Assembly (NCBI RefSeq): GCF_018224885.1
Contig: NZ_JAGTXB010000010.1
Coordinates: forward strand, 1-64,000
Origin: Chitinophaga hostae
GTDB lineage: Bacteria; Bacteroidota; Bacteroidia; Chitinophagales; Chitinophagaceae
Length of the DNA stretch: 64,000 nt
Direction: 5' to 3'
This document shows, piece by piece, positions 52,356 to 61,069 of this stretch. Within the stretch, counting starts at the first letter, position 1. The number at the start of each line of letters is the position of its first letter. The translations under genes and the position numbers were made by a program. The notes under the pieces are model-generated. The model ran no database searches and was not told where the DNA came from. It saw only the letters and a program-made list of their open reading frames with translations.

Positions 52356-52772
52356 CTAGAATTTTTCCAGACCGCTGAAGAAGAAGTTACCTTCAATCAC
52401 AGCGTTTTCATCAGAGTCAGAACCGTGAACTGCGTTACGGCCAATAGACTCAGCGTATTTTTTGCGGATGGTACCTTCTTCTGCGTTAGCAGGATTGGTA
52501 GCACCGATCAGTTTACGAAAATCTTCTACGGCGTTGTCTTTCTCCAGGATAGCCGCTACGATATGGCCGCTGCTCATGAATTCTACCAGTTCACCGTAAA
52601 AAGGTCTTTCCGCATGCACTGCATAAAACTCACCTGCTTTAGCAGTAGATAACTGCGTCATTTTCATGGCTACGATGCGGAAACCTGCAGCGTTGATCAT
52701 GTTTAAAATGCCGCCAATGTGCCCGTTTGCTACTGCATCAGGCTTGATCATAGTAAATGTTCTGTTGCTCAT
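52356..52772 (-). CDS. ndk: nucleoside diphosphate kinase
   Basis: 138 residues, the normal length. TFTMIKPDAVANGHIGGIL at the start and the active-site His116 in RNAVHGSDSDENA. It balances the NTP and dNTP pools by phosphate transfer from ATP through the phospho-His intermediate. It is monocistronic with a -7 box and a strong terminator. Confidence 0.97.
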   Translation of the reverse strand: MSNRTFTMIKPDAVANGHIGGILNMINAAGFRIVAMKMTQLSTAKAGEFYAVHAERPFYGELVEFMSSGHIVAAILEKDNAVEDFRKLIGATNPANAEEGTIRKKYAESIGRNAVHGSDSDENAVIEGNFFFSGLEKF

Positions 52773-52805
52773 ATAATGTTTAATTCCGAATTACAGATTA
52801 GGCCG

Positions 52806-52813
52806 CAAAAGTA
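52806..52813 (-). promoter_or_regulatory. -7 box for ndk
   Basis: Reads TACTTTTG on the minus strand; the predicted leader is about 29 nt. Confidence 0.5.
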
Positions 52814-52938
52814 ATTACATTTTCTTTAGTGGTAAAAAATTTTGAAATTCTGCTTCAAATAAAGATCTTCGCATCTTCGTTTTCTGTTTCAACCACTTGT
52901 TGTGATTGGAAATCAACTCTTAACATTACAGTTTTTTA

Positions 52939-53943
52939 ATGAAGTCGATCGAGGAAATTAAGCCTTTGCTGGAGAGCCCTAAAAAAGTGGTAATAACCAT
53001 GCATCAGAAGCCGGATGCGGATGCTATGGGTTCTTCGTTAGCAATGTATCACTATCTATTGCAGAAAGGACACCAGGTAACTGTAATCTCACCTACCAAC
53101 TTTCCGGATTTCCTGAAATGGATGCCTGGGGCTGACTTTGTTATAGACTACGAATCTTCAACAGACCGCGCCATTGAGGCGCTGAAAGGAATTGATCTCT
53201 TGTTCTGCCTCGATTTCAACGCTTTATACCGCACCAAAAACCTGGCGCCACACCTGGAAAAACTGGATTGTATTAAAATCCTCATCGACCACCACCTCGA
53301 GCCTCAGCCCAATTTCGATTACGGCATTAGCGATACTAAAGCCAGCTCCACCGCTCAATTAGTTTATGAAACTATATATAAATTGGGAGATGAGCAGTAT
53401 ATTAACCTCGAAATTGCACAATGTATCTATGCCGGAACGGTCACAGATACAGGCTCTTTCCGCTTTGCATCTACTTCTGCTGCCGTGCACCGCATGGTGG
53501 CCGACCTGATGGAAAGGGGCTTGCGACATGAGGTGATCCACCAGGCTATATACGACAACTTCCTGGAAAACCGCCTGCGATTCCTCGGACATAGTCTGCT
53601 TAATCGCATGGAAGTATTCTATGAATATAATACCGCCATGCTCGCCATCCCTTATTCAGACCTCAAGAGGTTTGATTTACAAACAGGGGATACCGAGGGA
53701 TTGGTCAACTTCCTGTTATCCATACAGGGCATAAAAATGGCCGCTTTGGTGATTGACCGTAACTCAGAAGTAAAACTGTCGTTCCGCTCCAAAGGCGATT
53801 TTGATGTGAATACCTTCGCCCGTAAATACTTCGATGGCGGAGGACACTTCAACGCTTCCGGTGGCCGCAGCACAGATTCGCTCGAGAAAACGGTAGACCG
53901 CTTTATCAAAGCCATCGAAGAAAACGAAGCGCTGTTACAATAA
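52939..53943 (+). CDS. nrnA: NrnA-like DHH/DHHA1 phosphoesterase
   Basis: 334 residues. DHH motifs: the first metal-binding loop PDADAMGSSLAMYHYL, CLDFNAL, the DHH core IDHHLEPQPNF, and the C-terminal DHHA1 GGGHFNASGGRS. NrnA acts as an oligoribonuclease and on pAp, recycling nano-RNA and sulfur-assimilation by-products. It is followed 35 nt later by an FKBP gene and is probably co-transcribed with it. Confidence 0.92.
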   Translation: MKSIEEIKPLLESPKKVVITMHQKPDADAMGSSLAMYHYLLQKGHQVTVISPTNFPDFLKWMPGADFVIDYESSTDRAIEALKGIDLLFCLDFNALYRTKNLAPHLEKLDCIKILIDHHLEPQPNFDYGISDTKASSTAQLVYETIYKLGDEQYINLEIAQCIYAGTVTDTGSFRFASTSAAVHRMVADLMERGLRHEVIHQAIYDNFLENRLRFLGHSLLNRMEVFYEYNTAMLAIPYSDLKRFDLQTGDTEGLVNFLLSIQGIKMAALVIDRNSEVKLSFRSKGDFDVNTFARKYFDGGGHFNASGGRSTDSLEKTVDRFIKAIEENEALLQ

Positions 53944-53978
53944 ATTAATAAAGTATTTCAACCTACTAATACAAACAA

Positions 53979-54854
53979 ATGAAAAAAAACAATCAGTTAT
54001 TAGTTGCAACTGCAGCCTTCGGCTTACTGATAGCCAGCTGCGGTACAGGTGTTAAAAAAACACCGGGCGGTATTGAGTATATCGTTCACAAATCCGGCAG
54101 CGGTCCACAACTGAAACTGGGGGATACTGCCCTTTTGAACGTAACCCGGAAAATCAATGACTCCCTGCTGGACGATTCCCGCAAAATGTTTGGAGCTCCG
54201 ATTCCCGTGCTGGTGGCTAAAGCCCAGAACAAGTATGACATGATGGAAGGTATTGCTGTCCTGCATGAAGGAGATAGCGCCACTTTCATCATTCCATGGG
54301 ATTCATTACCTGCCCAGGAACGTCCTCCGTTTGGTAAAAAAGGTGATAAACTGAAAATCACTTTCGCCGTAGAAGCTAAATACTCTGCCGCTGCCCAGAA
54401 AGAGAAAGACGAAAAACTCATTAAAGAGTACCTGGACAAAAACAAGATCAACGCTACTAAAAACGCTGAAGGTGTATACGTGGCCGTTACCCAGGAAGGT
54501 ACAGGAAGCACCCCTAATCCGGGTGATACCGTTTATGTACACTACACTGGTAAACTGACCTCCGGTAAAGTATTTGATTCCAGCCAGGATTCAACTATGC
54601 GCCCAGGCATGCCTTTAGAACCAATTAAATTCCCTATCGGTCGCGGTTTCGTTATCAAAGGCTGGGATGCAGGTTTAAGCGGTCTGAAAAAAGGTTCCAA
54701 AGCTACCCTGGTAATTCCTTCTGTATTAGCTTATGGCTTACAGGGAAGTCCTCCGGTAATTCCAGGTAACTCTGTACTGGTATTTGACGTTCAGTTGGTA
54801 GACATTAAAGCAGGCGCTCCTGCTCCAGCTGCTCCGATTGTTCCAGGCAAATAA
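53979..54854 (+). CDS. FKBP-type peptidyl-prolyl isomerase lipoprotein
   Basis: 291 residues. A lipobox (LLIASCGTG, Cys about 21) and two FKBP-related halves: a degenerate N-terminal half (about 32-135, lacking the usual FKBP active-site aromatics) and a canonical C-terminal half (VYVHYTGKLTSGKVFDSSQD, PIGRGFVIKGWDAGLSGLKK, LAYGLQGSPPVIP). The envelope location suggests folding of outer-membrane or surface proteins. A Pro/Ala-rich tail ends the protein. Confidence 0.92.
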   Translation: MKKNNQLLVATAAFGLLIASCGTGVKKTPGGIEYIVHKSGSGPQLKLGDTALLNVTRKINDSLLDDSRKMFGAPIPVLVAKAQNKYDMMEGIAVLHEGDSATFIIPWDSLPAQERPPFGKKGDKLKITFAVEAKYSAAAQKEKDEKLIKEYLDKNKINATKNAEGVYVAVTQEGTGSTPNPGDTVYVHYTGKLTSGKVFDSSQDSTMRPGMPLEPIKFPIGRGFVIKGWDAGLSGLKKGSKATLVIPSVLAYGLQGSPPVIPGNSVLVFDVQLVDIKAGAPAPAAPIVPGK

Positions 54855-54887
54855 GATATACTCCCGTTATTAGCCGCCGGCTATTAA

Positions 54888-54940
54888 CTATAAAGAGAAA
54901 GGAGATCAGGTATCACACCTGATCTCCTTTCTCTTTATAG
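54888..54940. terminator. 24-bp perfect hairpin
   Basis: The arm at 54888-54911 (CTATAAAGAGAAAGGAGATC plus AGGT) pairs with 54917-54940 without a mismatch; the loop is ATCAC. It lies between the FKBP gene and the convergent cdaA gene. It is unlike a simple terminator because no T-tract follows. It may act as a strong bidirectional end. Confidence 0.7.
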
Positions 54941-54995
54941 CAGAAGATTAAAAATAACAGAAGACTAAAAAAACGCTCTCACCCTTATCTCTCCG

Positions 54996-55036
54996 CTGCA
55001 TTTACTAAAAGCTAAAAGCTAACGGCTAAAAGCTGT
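54996..55036. repeat. family A repeat, copy 3 (partial)
   Basis: Contains CGCTGCATTTACTAAAAGCT and then AAAAGCTAACGGCTAAAAGC, matching the right half of the family A element. The left half is missing. It ends 4 nt before the cdaA stop codon. Confidence 0.75.
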
Positions 55037-55039
55037 TTC

Positions 55040-55852
55040 TCAACTATACCCATCGATCAACACCTCGTATAACTTCACTTTCAAATCTTCCAGCGATACA
55101 TCCTGTGTCAATGTTCCATCCATCGCATAGGAAACAGTACCTCTCTCCTCAGAAACAATGATCGCCAGGTTATCACTATGCTCCGTAATACCCACCGCCG
55201 AGCGATGACGTAATCCTATGCGCGTGGGCAGGTTCGGGTTCTCGGAAACAGGTAATATCACCTTGGCAGCCAGGATCTTATTACCTACAATAATCAACGC
55301 ACCGTCGTGAAGCGGGCTGTGTTTCTCAAAAATACTTTCTATCAGCTTGGCACTCACGTTCCCGTCTATTGGGATACTGGAGGCTGAATCAAACTTTACA
55401 CGGTAAGTAGTGGCGATCACCATCAAAGCCCCGGTGGAAGTACTTTGCATGCGGCTTACCGCTACAATGATTTCATTGATAATATTTTCTTCTTCCTTAT
55501 AACTTTTAAACTTATCAGGAAGAAATAACTTGGTCAGGAAACTATCCTTGCTCAGCGGTGTCTTCTTGCCCAGTACCAGCAGGAACTTCCGTATCTCGGG
55601 CTGAAAAATGATAATGATGGCAATAATACCAACATTAATAAAGTTTTGCAGGATACTGGTCAGGATGGGCATTTGCAAAGCCCTTACCAGGAAATAGGCC
55701 GCATATACCATCAGCAACCCTACGAAAATGTTAAAAGCGAGACTCCCTTTTAATAAACGATACAATTGAATAATTAAAAAAATAACAATCAGCAGATCCA
55801 ATAGATTCAGCCAGCGAAACTCCACTCCATAAAACTGTATTACTTCCTTCAT
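55040..55852 (-). CDS. cdaA: diadenylate cyclase (CdaA type)
   Basis: 270 residues. Three N-terminal transmembrane helices, a short coiled coil, and the DisA_N domain with DGA (183-185, SPLHDGALIIVG) and RHR (215-217, GLRHRSAVGITEHSD). It converts ATP to c-di-AMP. In many bacteria cdaA lies near glmM and regulates cell-wall and osmolyte balance; here it is 24 nt downstream of folP. The two genes are probably co-transcribed. Confidence 0.93.
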   Translation of the reverse strand: MKEVIQFYGVEFRWLNLLDLLIVIFLIIQLYRLLKGSLAFNIFVGLLMVYAAYFLVRALQMPILTSILQNFINVGIIAIIIIFQPEIRKFLLVLGKKTPLSKDSFLTKLFLPDKFKSYKEEENIINEIIVAVSRMQSTSTGALMVIATTYRVKFDSASSIPIDGNVSAKLIESIFEKHSPLHDGALIIVGNKILAAKVILPVSENPNLPTRIGLRHRSAVGITEHSDNLAIIVSEERGTVSYAMDGTLTQDVSLEDLKVKLYEVLIDGYS

Positions 55853-55876
55853 AATTGTAAAAATAGCAAGATTAAA

Positions 55877-56737
55877 TTAGCCTTTCATTTTCTCCATAAT
55901 CCTAACCGCTTCCATAGCGGCTTTTACGTCGTGTACCCGTAACAGGTGGGTGCCCTGTTGCAATGCAATTGTATTCAGTACCGTAGTACCGTTTAATGCC
56001 TCCACCGGCGTGATGCCCAGGAGTTTGTATATCATCGATTTACGGGAAATACCCGTCAACACCGGTACGCCGAGTATATAGGTAAACAGGTGAAGGTGCT
56101 TTAGCAGCGTATAATTGTGCTCCAGCGTTTTCCCAAAACCAAATCCCGGATCAGCAATAAAGTCTTTGATGCCTGCTGCCCTGCACTCCGCCAGCTTTTC
56201 TTTCAGATAGTCGAGCACCTCGGTCACCACATCAGTATACTGCGGCTGCTGCTGCATAGTAGCCGGTTTACCCTGCATGTGCATTGCAATATATGGAACC
56301 TGCAGCCGTCCCACTACCGGTATCATGTCGGCATCCATATCTCCGGCGCTAACGTCATTTATGATGGCCGCACCGGCATGTACCGCTTTTTCTGCTACGG
56401 CGGCATACCAGGTATCAACAGAAATAATTGCAGTAGGGTAGCGGTTGAGGATAGCGTGAATAGCAGGCAGTAAACGGTGCAGCTCTTCTTCGGGGCCTGT
56501 TAACTCCGCACCCGGGCGCGTGCTTTGCGCTCCCAGATCCAGGATAGTAGCGCCTTCTTCGAGGTGCTGCTTCGCCTTTTCCATCACCAGGTGCAGCTCG
56601 TGCATGCGGTTACCTTCATAAAAAGAATCTGTTGTTACATTGATGATACCCATCACCACAGGGGTCGACAGCGATAACAACTGCCCCCTGCAATTAATAG
56701 CCGGTGAAGATAATGTCGGGATATGGTCTGGTTTCAT
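55877..56737 (-). CDS. folP: dihydropteroate synthase
   Basis: 286 residues. MGIINVTTDSFYEGNRMHEL (loop 1), DLGAQSTRPGAEL (loop 2), AAIINDVSAGDMD, and DPGFGFGKTLEHN; SRKSMIYKLLGI with the sulfa-binding Ser-Arg-Lys is near the end. It makes dihydropteroate from pABA in folate synthesis. First gene of the folP-cdaA pair. A minus-strand -7 box (56827-56834) lies about 90 nt upstream. Confidence 0.95.
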   Translation of the reverse strand: MKPDHIPTLSSPAINCRGQLLSLSTPVVMGIINVTTDSFYEGNRMHELHLVMEKAKQHLEEGATILDLGAQSTRPGAELTGPEEELHRLLPAIHAILNRYPTAIISVDTWYAAVAEKAVHAGAAIINDVSAGDMDADMIPVVGRLQVPYIAMHMQGKPATMQQQPQYTDVVTEVLDYLKEKLAECRAAGIKDFIADPGFGFGKTLEHNYTLLKHLHLFTYILGVPVLTGISRKSMIYKLLGITPVEALNGTTVLNTIALQQGTHLLRVHDVKAAMEAVRIMEKMKG

Positions 56738-56995
56738 TTGAATGCGTTAAGAAGTTAGCCTGCAGGCACATCCTGCCTGATTTTCATATAGTTCCGGCCT
56801 TTTACCCGAAATTCTTTATTTTGCTGCAAATCTAAGCAGGAAAATTAATCATTTTCGAATTTAGGGATTTAACCGTTCAATTTCAGAAATAGATTTGCTG
56901 TCACCATCAACAATATCTTACGCTCATCAATTTTAGAGAAAGGTAAATGGTGATTGTCCTTATCTTCACAGATAACTTAACCACTAAACTATTTT

Positions 56996-58078
56996 ATGAA
57001 GATTATCCTTAACCTGTTGCGTATAATCGTAGGGGTGTTATTCATTTTCTCCGGTCTGATTAAAGCCAATGATCCGTTAGGACTCAGCTATAAAATGGAG
57101 GAGTTTTTTGAAGTACTGCACCTTACCTTCTTATCTCCCTATTCCCTGGCATTTTCAATCATGATGAATGCCTTTGAAATTATTGCGGGTGTAGCTGTAC
57201 TCGTGGGATACCGTATGCGTGTCTTTTCTGTGCTGCTGTTACTCCTGATCCTGTTCTTTACTTTCCTCACCGGTTATGCACTGTTCAGCGGAACCATCCG
57301 CGAATGTGGCTGTTTTGGCGATTGTATCAAACTGACTGCTGTGGAAACATTCTGGAAAGATGTGGCGCTGCTGGCTATGATCCTGGTGATCTTTTTCTGC
57401 CGGAAACAAATCCAGCCCGTCAAAGGCGCCGGTATTGTTTTGCTTTTGTCTGTCCTCTTGTCTTTTGGCATCCAGCGGTATACTTTACAACATCTGCCTT
57501 TCTTTGACTGCCTGCCGTATAAGGTGGGTAATAATATTCCGGAGAAGATGAAACTGCCTCCCGGCGCTACTCCCGACGTATACGAAATGGTGTTTGTGTA
57601 TGAAAAGGATGGACAGAAGAAAGAGTTTACGGCAGATAACTATCCATGGTCAGACAGCACCTGGAAGTTTATAGATCGTAAAGATAAACTGGTGAAGAAA
57701 GGAAATGCAGAACCAGCCATCAAAGATTTTATCCTGACCGACCTGGATGGCGTAAACCAGACAGAGGCCATTTTATCGGAAACCAAGCCAGTATATCTTT
57801 TCCTGGTACAAAACGTGCAAAAGGCGGGTAGCGGCTGGGATGCGCAAATGAAAACCCTGCAGGACAAATGGAAAAAACAGGACATCATTATATATGGAGT
57901 AACAGCTTCCACCAAAGACGAAATTGCCGCCTTTAAACAACAACATGGCCTGGAGTTTCCTTTTGTTCAAATGGATGGTGTGGCTATTAAAACAGCCGGC
58001 AGAAGTAATCCCTGCCTGATCCTGCTGGATAAAGGCACGATTAAAGGCAAATGGCACTACAATGACTTCAGCTTTTAG
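56996..58078 (+). CDS. BT_3928-like DoxX-type membrane protein
   Basis: 360 residues. Four transmembrane helices form the DoxX part (residues 1-130: IILNLLRIIVGVLFIFSGLI, FEIIAGVAVLVGYRMRVFSV), with CGCFGDCIKL containing three cysteines after the second pair. The rest is a soluble thioredoxin-like domain of the BT_3928 family (about 200-355, DAQMKTLQDKWKKQDIIIYG). The stop TAG lies in a family A repeat: the last codons FSF-stop coincide with AGCTTTTAG. Its redox function is inferred only from the family. Confidence 0.88.
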   Translation: MKIILNLLRIIVGVLFIFSGLIKANDPLGLSYKMEEFFEVLHLTFLSPYSLAFSIMMNAFEIIAGVAVLVGYRMRVFSVLLLLLILFFTFLTGYALFSGTIRECGCFGDCIKLTAVETFWKDVALLAMILVIFFCRKQIQPVKGAGIVLLLSVLLSFGIQRYTLQHLPFFDCLPYKVGNNIPEKMKLPPGATPDVYEMVFVYEKDGQKKEFTADNYPWSDSTWKFIDRKDKLVKKGNAEPAIKDFILTDLDGVNQTEAILSETKPVYLFLVQNVQKAGSGWDAQMKTLQDKWKKQDIIIYGVTASTKDEIAAFKQQHGLEFPFVQMDGVAIKTAGRSNPCLILLDKGTIKGKWHYNDFSF

Positions 58079-58180
58079 CCATTAGCGGTTAGCTGTTACC
58101 AAATGCAGCGAAGAGGGAAAGTTAATTTTTATTATCTTAAAACTTAATTACTAAAAGCTAACGGCTAAAAGCTAAAAGCT
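58070..58180. repeat. family A repeat, copy 4 (partial)
   Basis: The left part contains AGCTTTTAGCCATTAGCGGT and AAATGCAGCGAAGA (58101-58114); the right flank ends ACTAAAAGCTAACGGCTAAA before AGCTAAAAGCT. The central right arm TCTTCGCTGCATTT is missing, so the hairpin is incomplete. It fills the gap before dppB and includes the stop of the DoxX gene. Confidence 0.75.
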
Positions 58181-58189
58181 ATTCAAACT

Positions 58190-59245
58190 ATGCTCCGTTT
58201 TCTGCTTCGTAAAACAGGTTATGGACTGCTGGTGCTGCTGGGAGTAGTGGTGCTGGTGTTCTTTCTGTTCAATGTACTGCCAGGCGATCCGGCCAGGCTT
58301 ACACTTGGACAGCGGGCAGATGTGGCTTCGCTGGAAAATGTACGCAAAGAACTGCATCTCGACCAGCCGGTGGGGATGCAGTTCCTGTTCTACCTGAACG
58401 ACCTGCTGCCTGTTGGAATACACAGCCGGCAGGAGGCAACAGAGAACCTGCGCTATATAACGGTAGCGCATATATCAAAAGATAAACTGCTGGTATTAAA
58501 AACCCCCTACCTCCGACGCTCTTACCAGGGTAAGAAGCAGGTATGGGATATCCTCACAGAGGCTTTACCCGGAACACTATTGCTGGCCGTGGCTGCGATG
58601 GTGTTTGCCACCATCGCAGGTATAGCCCTGGGCGTACTATCGGCCGTAAAACAGAATACCTGGATGGATACCAGCGCGGTATTTGCCAGCGTTGTAGGCA
58701 TTTCGGCGCCTTCCTTTTTTGCCGGTATTGTGCTGGCCTATCTTTTTGGATTCGTATTCAGCGACTATACGGGTTTGCATATGACCGGCAGTCTGTTCGA
58801 TGTAGACCCTTTCCGCGGCAGGGTTCTCAACCTACGCAACCTGGTATTACCAGCCATCACCCTGGGCATCCGCCCGCTGGCCATTATTGTGCAGCTTACC
58901 CGCAGCGCGATGCTGGATGTACTGCATCAGGACTATATCCGTACGGCATACGCCAAAGGACTCTCCAAATCCCGGGTCATCTGGCGCCATGCGCTGCCCA
59001 ATGCCCTCAATCCTGTTATCACCGCTATCACGGGCTGGTTTGCCGAGCTGCTGGCAGGCGCCTTTTTCGTAGAATATATCTTTGGCTGGAAAGGCATCGG
59101 TAAAGTAACCGTTGATGCCCTCGACAAATTCGATTTCCCCGTTGTAATGGGCGCCATATTAATAACAGCAGGTATCTTCGTGATTGTAAACCTGCTGGCG
59201 GATCTGCTATATACGATCATCGACCCGAGAATAAAACTGGACTAG
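58190..59245 (+). CDS. DppB-type oligopeptide ABC permease
   Basis: 351 residues, six transmembrane helices: LLVLLGVVVLVFFLFNVLPG at the start, LSKSRVIWRHALPNALNPVI (the EAA-type cytoplasmic loop), and VEYIFGWKGIGKVTVDALDK near the end. It is one half of a DppBC/OppBC-type importer. No DppC, binding protein or ATPase gene is nearby, so its partners are elsewhere. A soluble periplasmic insertion lies between helix 1 and helix 2. A family B repeat begins exactly at its stop codon. Confidence 0.9.
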   Translation: MLRFLLRKTGYGLLVLLGVVVLVFFLFNVLPGDPARLTLGQRADVASLENVRKELHLDQPVGMQFLFYLNDLLPVGIHSRQEATENLRYITVAHISKDKLLVLKTPYLRRSYQGKKQVWDILTEALPGTLLLAVAAMVFATIAGIALGVLSAVKQNTWMDTSAVFASVVGISAPSFFAGIVLAYLFGFVFSDYTGLHMTGSLFDVDPFRGRVLNLRNLVLPAITLGIRPLAIIVQLTRSAMLDVLHQDYIRTAYAKGLSKSRVIWRHALPNALNPVITAITGWFAELLAGAFFVEYIFGWKGIGKVTVDALDKFDFPVVMGAILITAGIFVIVNLLADLLYTIIDPRIKLD

Positions 59246-59451
59246 GGGACGCCTTCGGCGTTTTTGTTTTTGCCCAGGATTAAACTGATTTTGAAGATTG
59301 TAATGATTTTTTTTTGATTTAAAAATGATTTGGAAGATAAAAGCAGCATATCTCCTGACCATTCTGAGATCAATGAAATCAAAAAAAATCATTACAATCT
59401 TCAAAATCAGTTTAATCCTGGGCAAAAACAAAAGCGCCGAAGGCGCGCCCC
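59245..59451. repeat. family B long inverted repeat, copy 2
   Basis: Arms 59245-59320 and 59376-59451 are near-perfect reverse complements and contain TTGCCCAGGATTAAACTGAT, shared with copy 1 at 19588. The outer part (CGCCTTCGGCG with an T-run) is a typical terminator stem. The inner part carries GATTTGGAAGATA as in copy 1. The whole 207 bp can fold as one hairpin between dppB and the next ECF gene. Confidence 0.9.
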
Positions 59452-59522
59452 TAAAATATTTTTTTAAATCTTTGTAACATCCGCATTTTACAATCGTCTT
59501 CTTTTCAAACGCACTATTCTGC

Positions 59523-60038
59523 ATGTCATTAGAAAGATTTCTCTCTCAGGTAGTTCCAGTCAGGCAAAAGCTTTATCGCTTTGCATTCCGCCTGCTGGGC
59601 AATGAGGAAGACGCGCAGGATATCACCCAGGATGCCCTTATGAAAGTATGGGGCATGCAGGAGAAAATGGCGGACCTGCAGAATATGGAAGCCTGGTGTA
59701 TGCGTATTACCCGCAACCTGGCGCTGGACAAAATAAAGTCCCGGAAATACCGGATGTCCGACGACCTGGACAGGGCAGGAGAGCTGCCCGCGGTACAACA
59801 GCAAAGTCCGCATGCGGTAGCGGAACAGAACGATGTAATGGAAAAAGTGCATGTGGCGATTCAGGCCCTGCCGGAAAAATACCGTACCATCCTGCAATTG
59901 CGGGATATAGACGGGCATTCCTACCAGGAAATCGCCGACATACTGGACATAGACATGAATGATGTTAAAGTGAATTTACACCGTGCACGTAAAGCGGTAC
60001 GGGAAAAACTACAAAATCTGCAGGTATATGGATTATAA
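59523..60038 (+). CDS. ECF-type RNA polymerase sigma factor
   Basis: 171 residues. Region 2 (FRLLGNEEDAQDITQDALMK) and region 4 (DIDGHSYQEIADILDIDMND) are clear. The next gene overlaps its end by 11 nt and encodes a small membrane protein, followed by two DUF4252 genes. This is a common Bacteroidota arrangement in which the sigma factor and a small anti-sigma protein control envelope-stress or DUF4252 genes. Confidence 0.95.
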   Translation: MSLERFLSQVVPVRQKLYRFAFRLLGNEEDAQDITQDALMKVWGMQEKMADLQNMEAWCMRITRNLALDKIKSRKYRMSDDLDRAGELPAVQQQSPHAVAEQNDVMEKVHVAIQALPEKYRTILQLRDIDGHSYQEIADILDIDMNDVKVNLHRARKAVREKLQNLQVYGL

Positions 60039-60498
60039 CAGGATCAGTGCATTGCTGGAAAAGTACTGGGAAGGGGAAACTTCCCTGGAAGAGGAAGAGA
60101 CGTTACGCGTGTTTTTCAGTACGCCTCACCCTGATTTGCCGGAGGCATTGCAGGAAGCGGCACCGATGTTCCGGTACTTTCGCGCGGAGGCGGAAAAGGT
60201 ATGGGAAGTTCCACCGGCCAGGGTAGTGAAGTTGTCGCCTATGCATCACTGGATGAAGTATGCGGCCATCCTGCTGGTAGCAGTAGGTATCGGTTATGCG
60301 GTCAAACAGCATGGACAACGTGAGCGGCAGGCAGTAGTGGCCATGAAGGAGCAGGAACTGAATGATCCGCAGCGGGCATTCGATGAAACCAGGAAAGCCC
60401 TGCAGCTACTGGCCAAAAATTTGAACAAGGGCACGTCCAAAATGCAGAAGCTGTCTTATTTCAATGAAGCCACCTCCCTCGTAGAAGGAAAAGAATAA
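60028..60498 (+). CDS. putative anti-sigma membrane protein
   Basis: 156 residues from the ATG at 60028, which overlaps the sigma gene by 11 nt; an upstream in-frame ATG at 59983 would overlap it by 56 nt. Residues about 1-50 are a cytoplasmic part (NRISALLEKYWEGETSLEEE), followed by one transmembrane helix (YAAILLVAVGIGYAVKQHG) and a short periplasmic part. This topology and position fit an anti-sigma factor, but no zinc-binding or FecR domain is seen. Confidence 0.8.
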   Translation: MDYNRISALLEKYWEGETSLEEEETLRVFFSTPHPDLPEALQEAAPMFRYFRAEAEKVWEVPPARVVKLSPMHHWMKYAAILLVAVGIGYAVKQHGQRERQAVVAMKEQELNDPQRAFDETRKALQLLAKNLNKGTSKMQKLSYFNEATSLVEGKE

Positions 60499-60530
60499 GA
60501 CCATTCTAAACCTGATATAAATATAAAAAA

Positions 60531-61052
60531 ATGAAACGATTCCTATTATTGTTGATGGCGGTCTTTGCCAGCTTCCACCTCTCGGCCCAGCAGGTGAGCG
60601 TCATAGACCGGTTTTTCCAGAAGTACGAAAACGACCGGAACTTTACGCTGGTCAGTATTACGCCCAAAATGTTCAGCATGTTCGCCAAAGTAGATATGGG
60701 CGATCCGGATGCCAAAAACATGATGAAGGTGATCCAGAAACTGAAGTCACTGCGTATCCTCGCCAAAGAAGAAACGAAAGACGGGCCACGGTTGTATAAG
60801 GAAGCCGCTAATTTTCTCAGCAGCGACTTTGAAGAACTGATGACAGTCCGCGATAAAGACAGCGACCTGAAGTTTATGGTGAAAGAAAACAACAGGGGTA
60901 ATATCAGCGAGCTTATTATGCTGGTGGGCAGTTCCAGTGAGTTCATGGCTATGAGCCTGGTGGGCGATATTGATCTCAATGAAATATCGCTGATTGCCGG
61001 TTCTGTAAACATACAGGGCATGGATAAACTGAAAAACATTAAGAAGAAGTAA
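60531..61052 (+). CDS. DUF4252 protein
   Basis: 173 residues with a signal peptide (LLLLMAVFASFHLSAQQ). DUF4252 features: VIDRFFQKYENDRNFTLVSI, LKSLRILAKEE, and SEFMAMSLVGDIDLNEISLI. The function is unknown. DUF4252 genes often come in pairs after an ECF/anti-sigma pair, as here. The paralogue follows at 61070. Confidence 0.9.
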   Translation: MKRFLLLLMAVFASFHLSAQQVSVIDRFFQKYENDRNFTLVSITPKMFSMFAKVDMGDPDAKNMMKVIQKLKSLRILAKEETKDGPRLYKEAANFLSSDFEELMTVRDKDSDLKFMVKENNRGNISELIMLVGSSSEFMAMSLVGDIDLNEISLIAGSVNIQGMDKLKNIKKK

Positions 61053-61069
61053 TTCAAAACCCAACTCCC

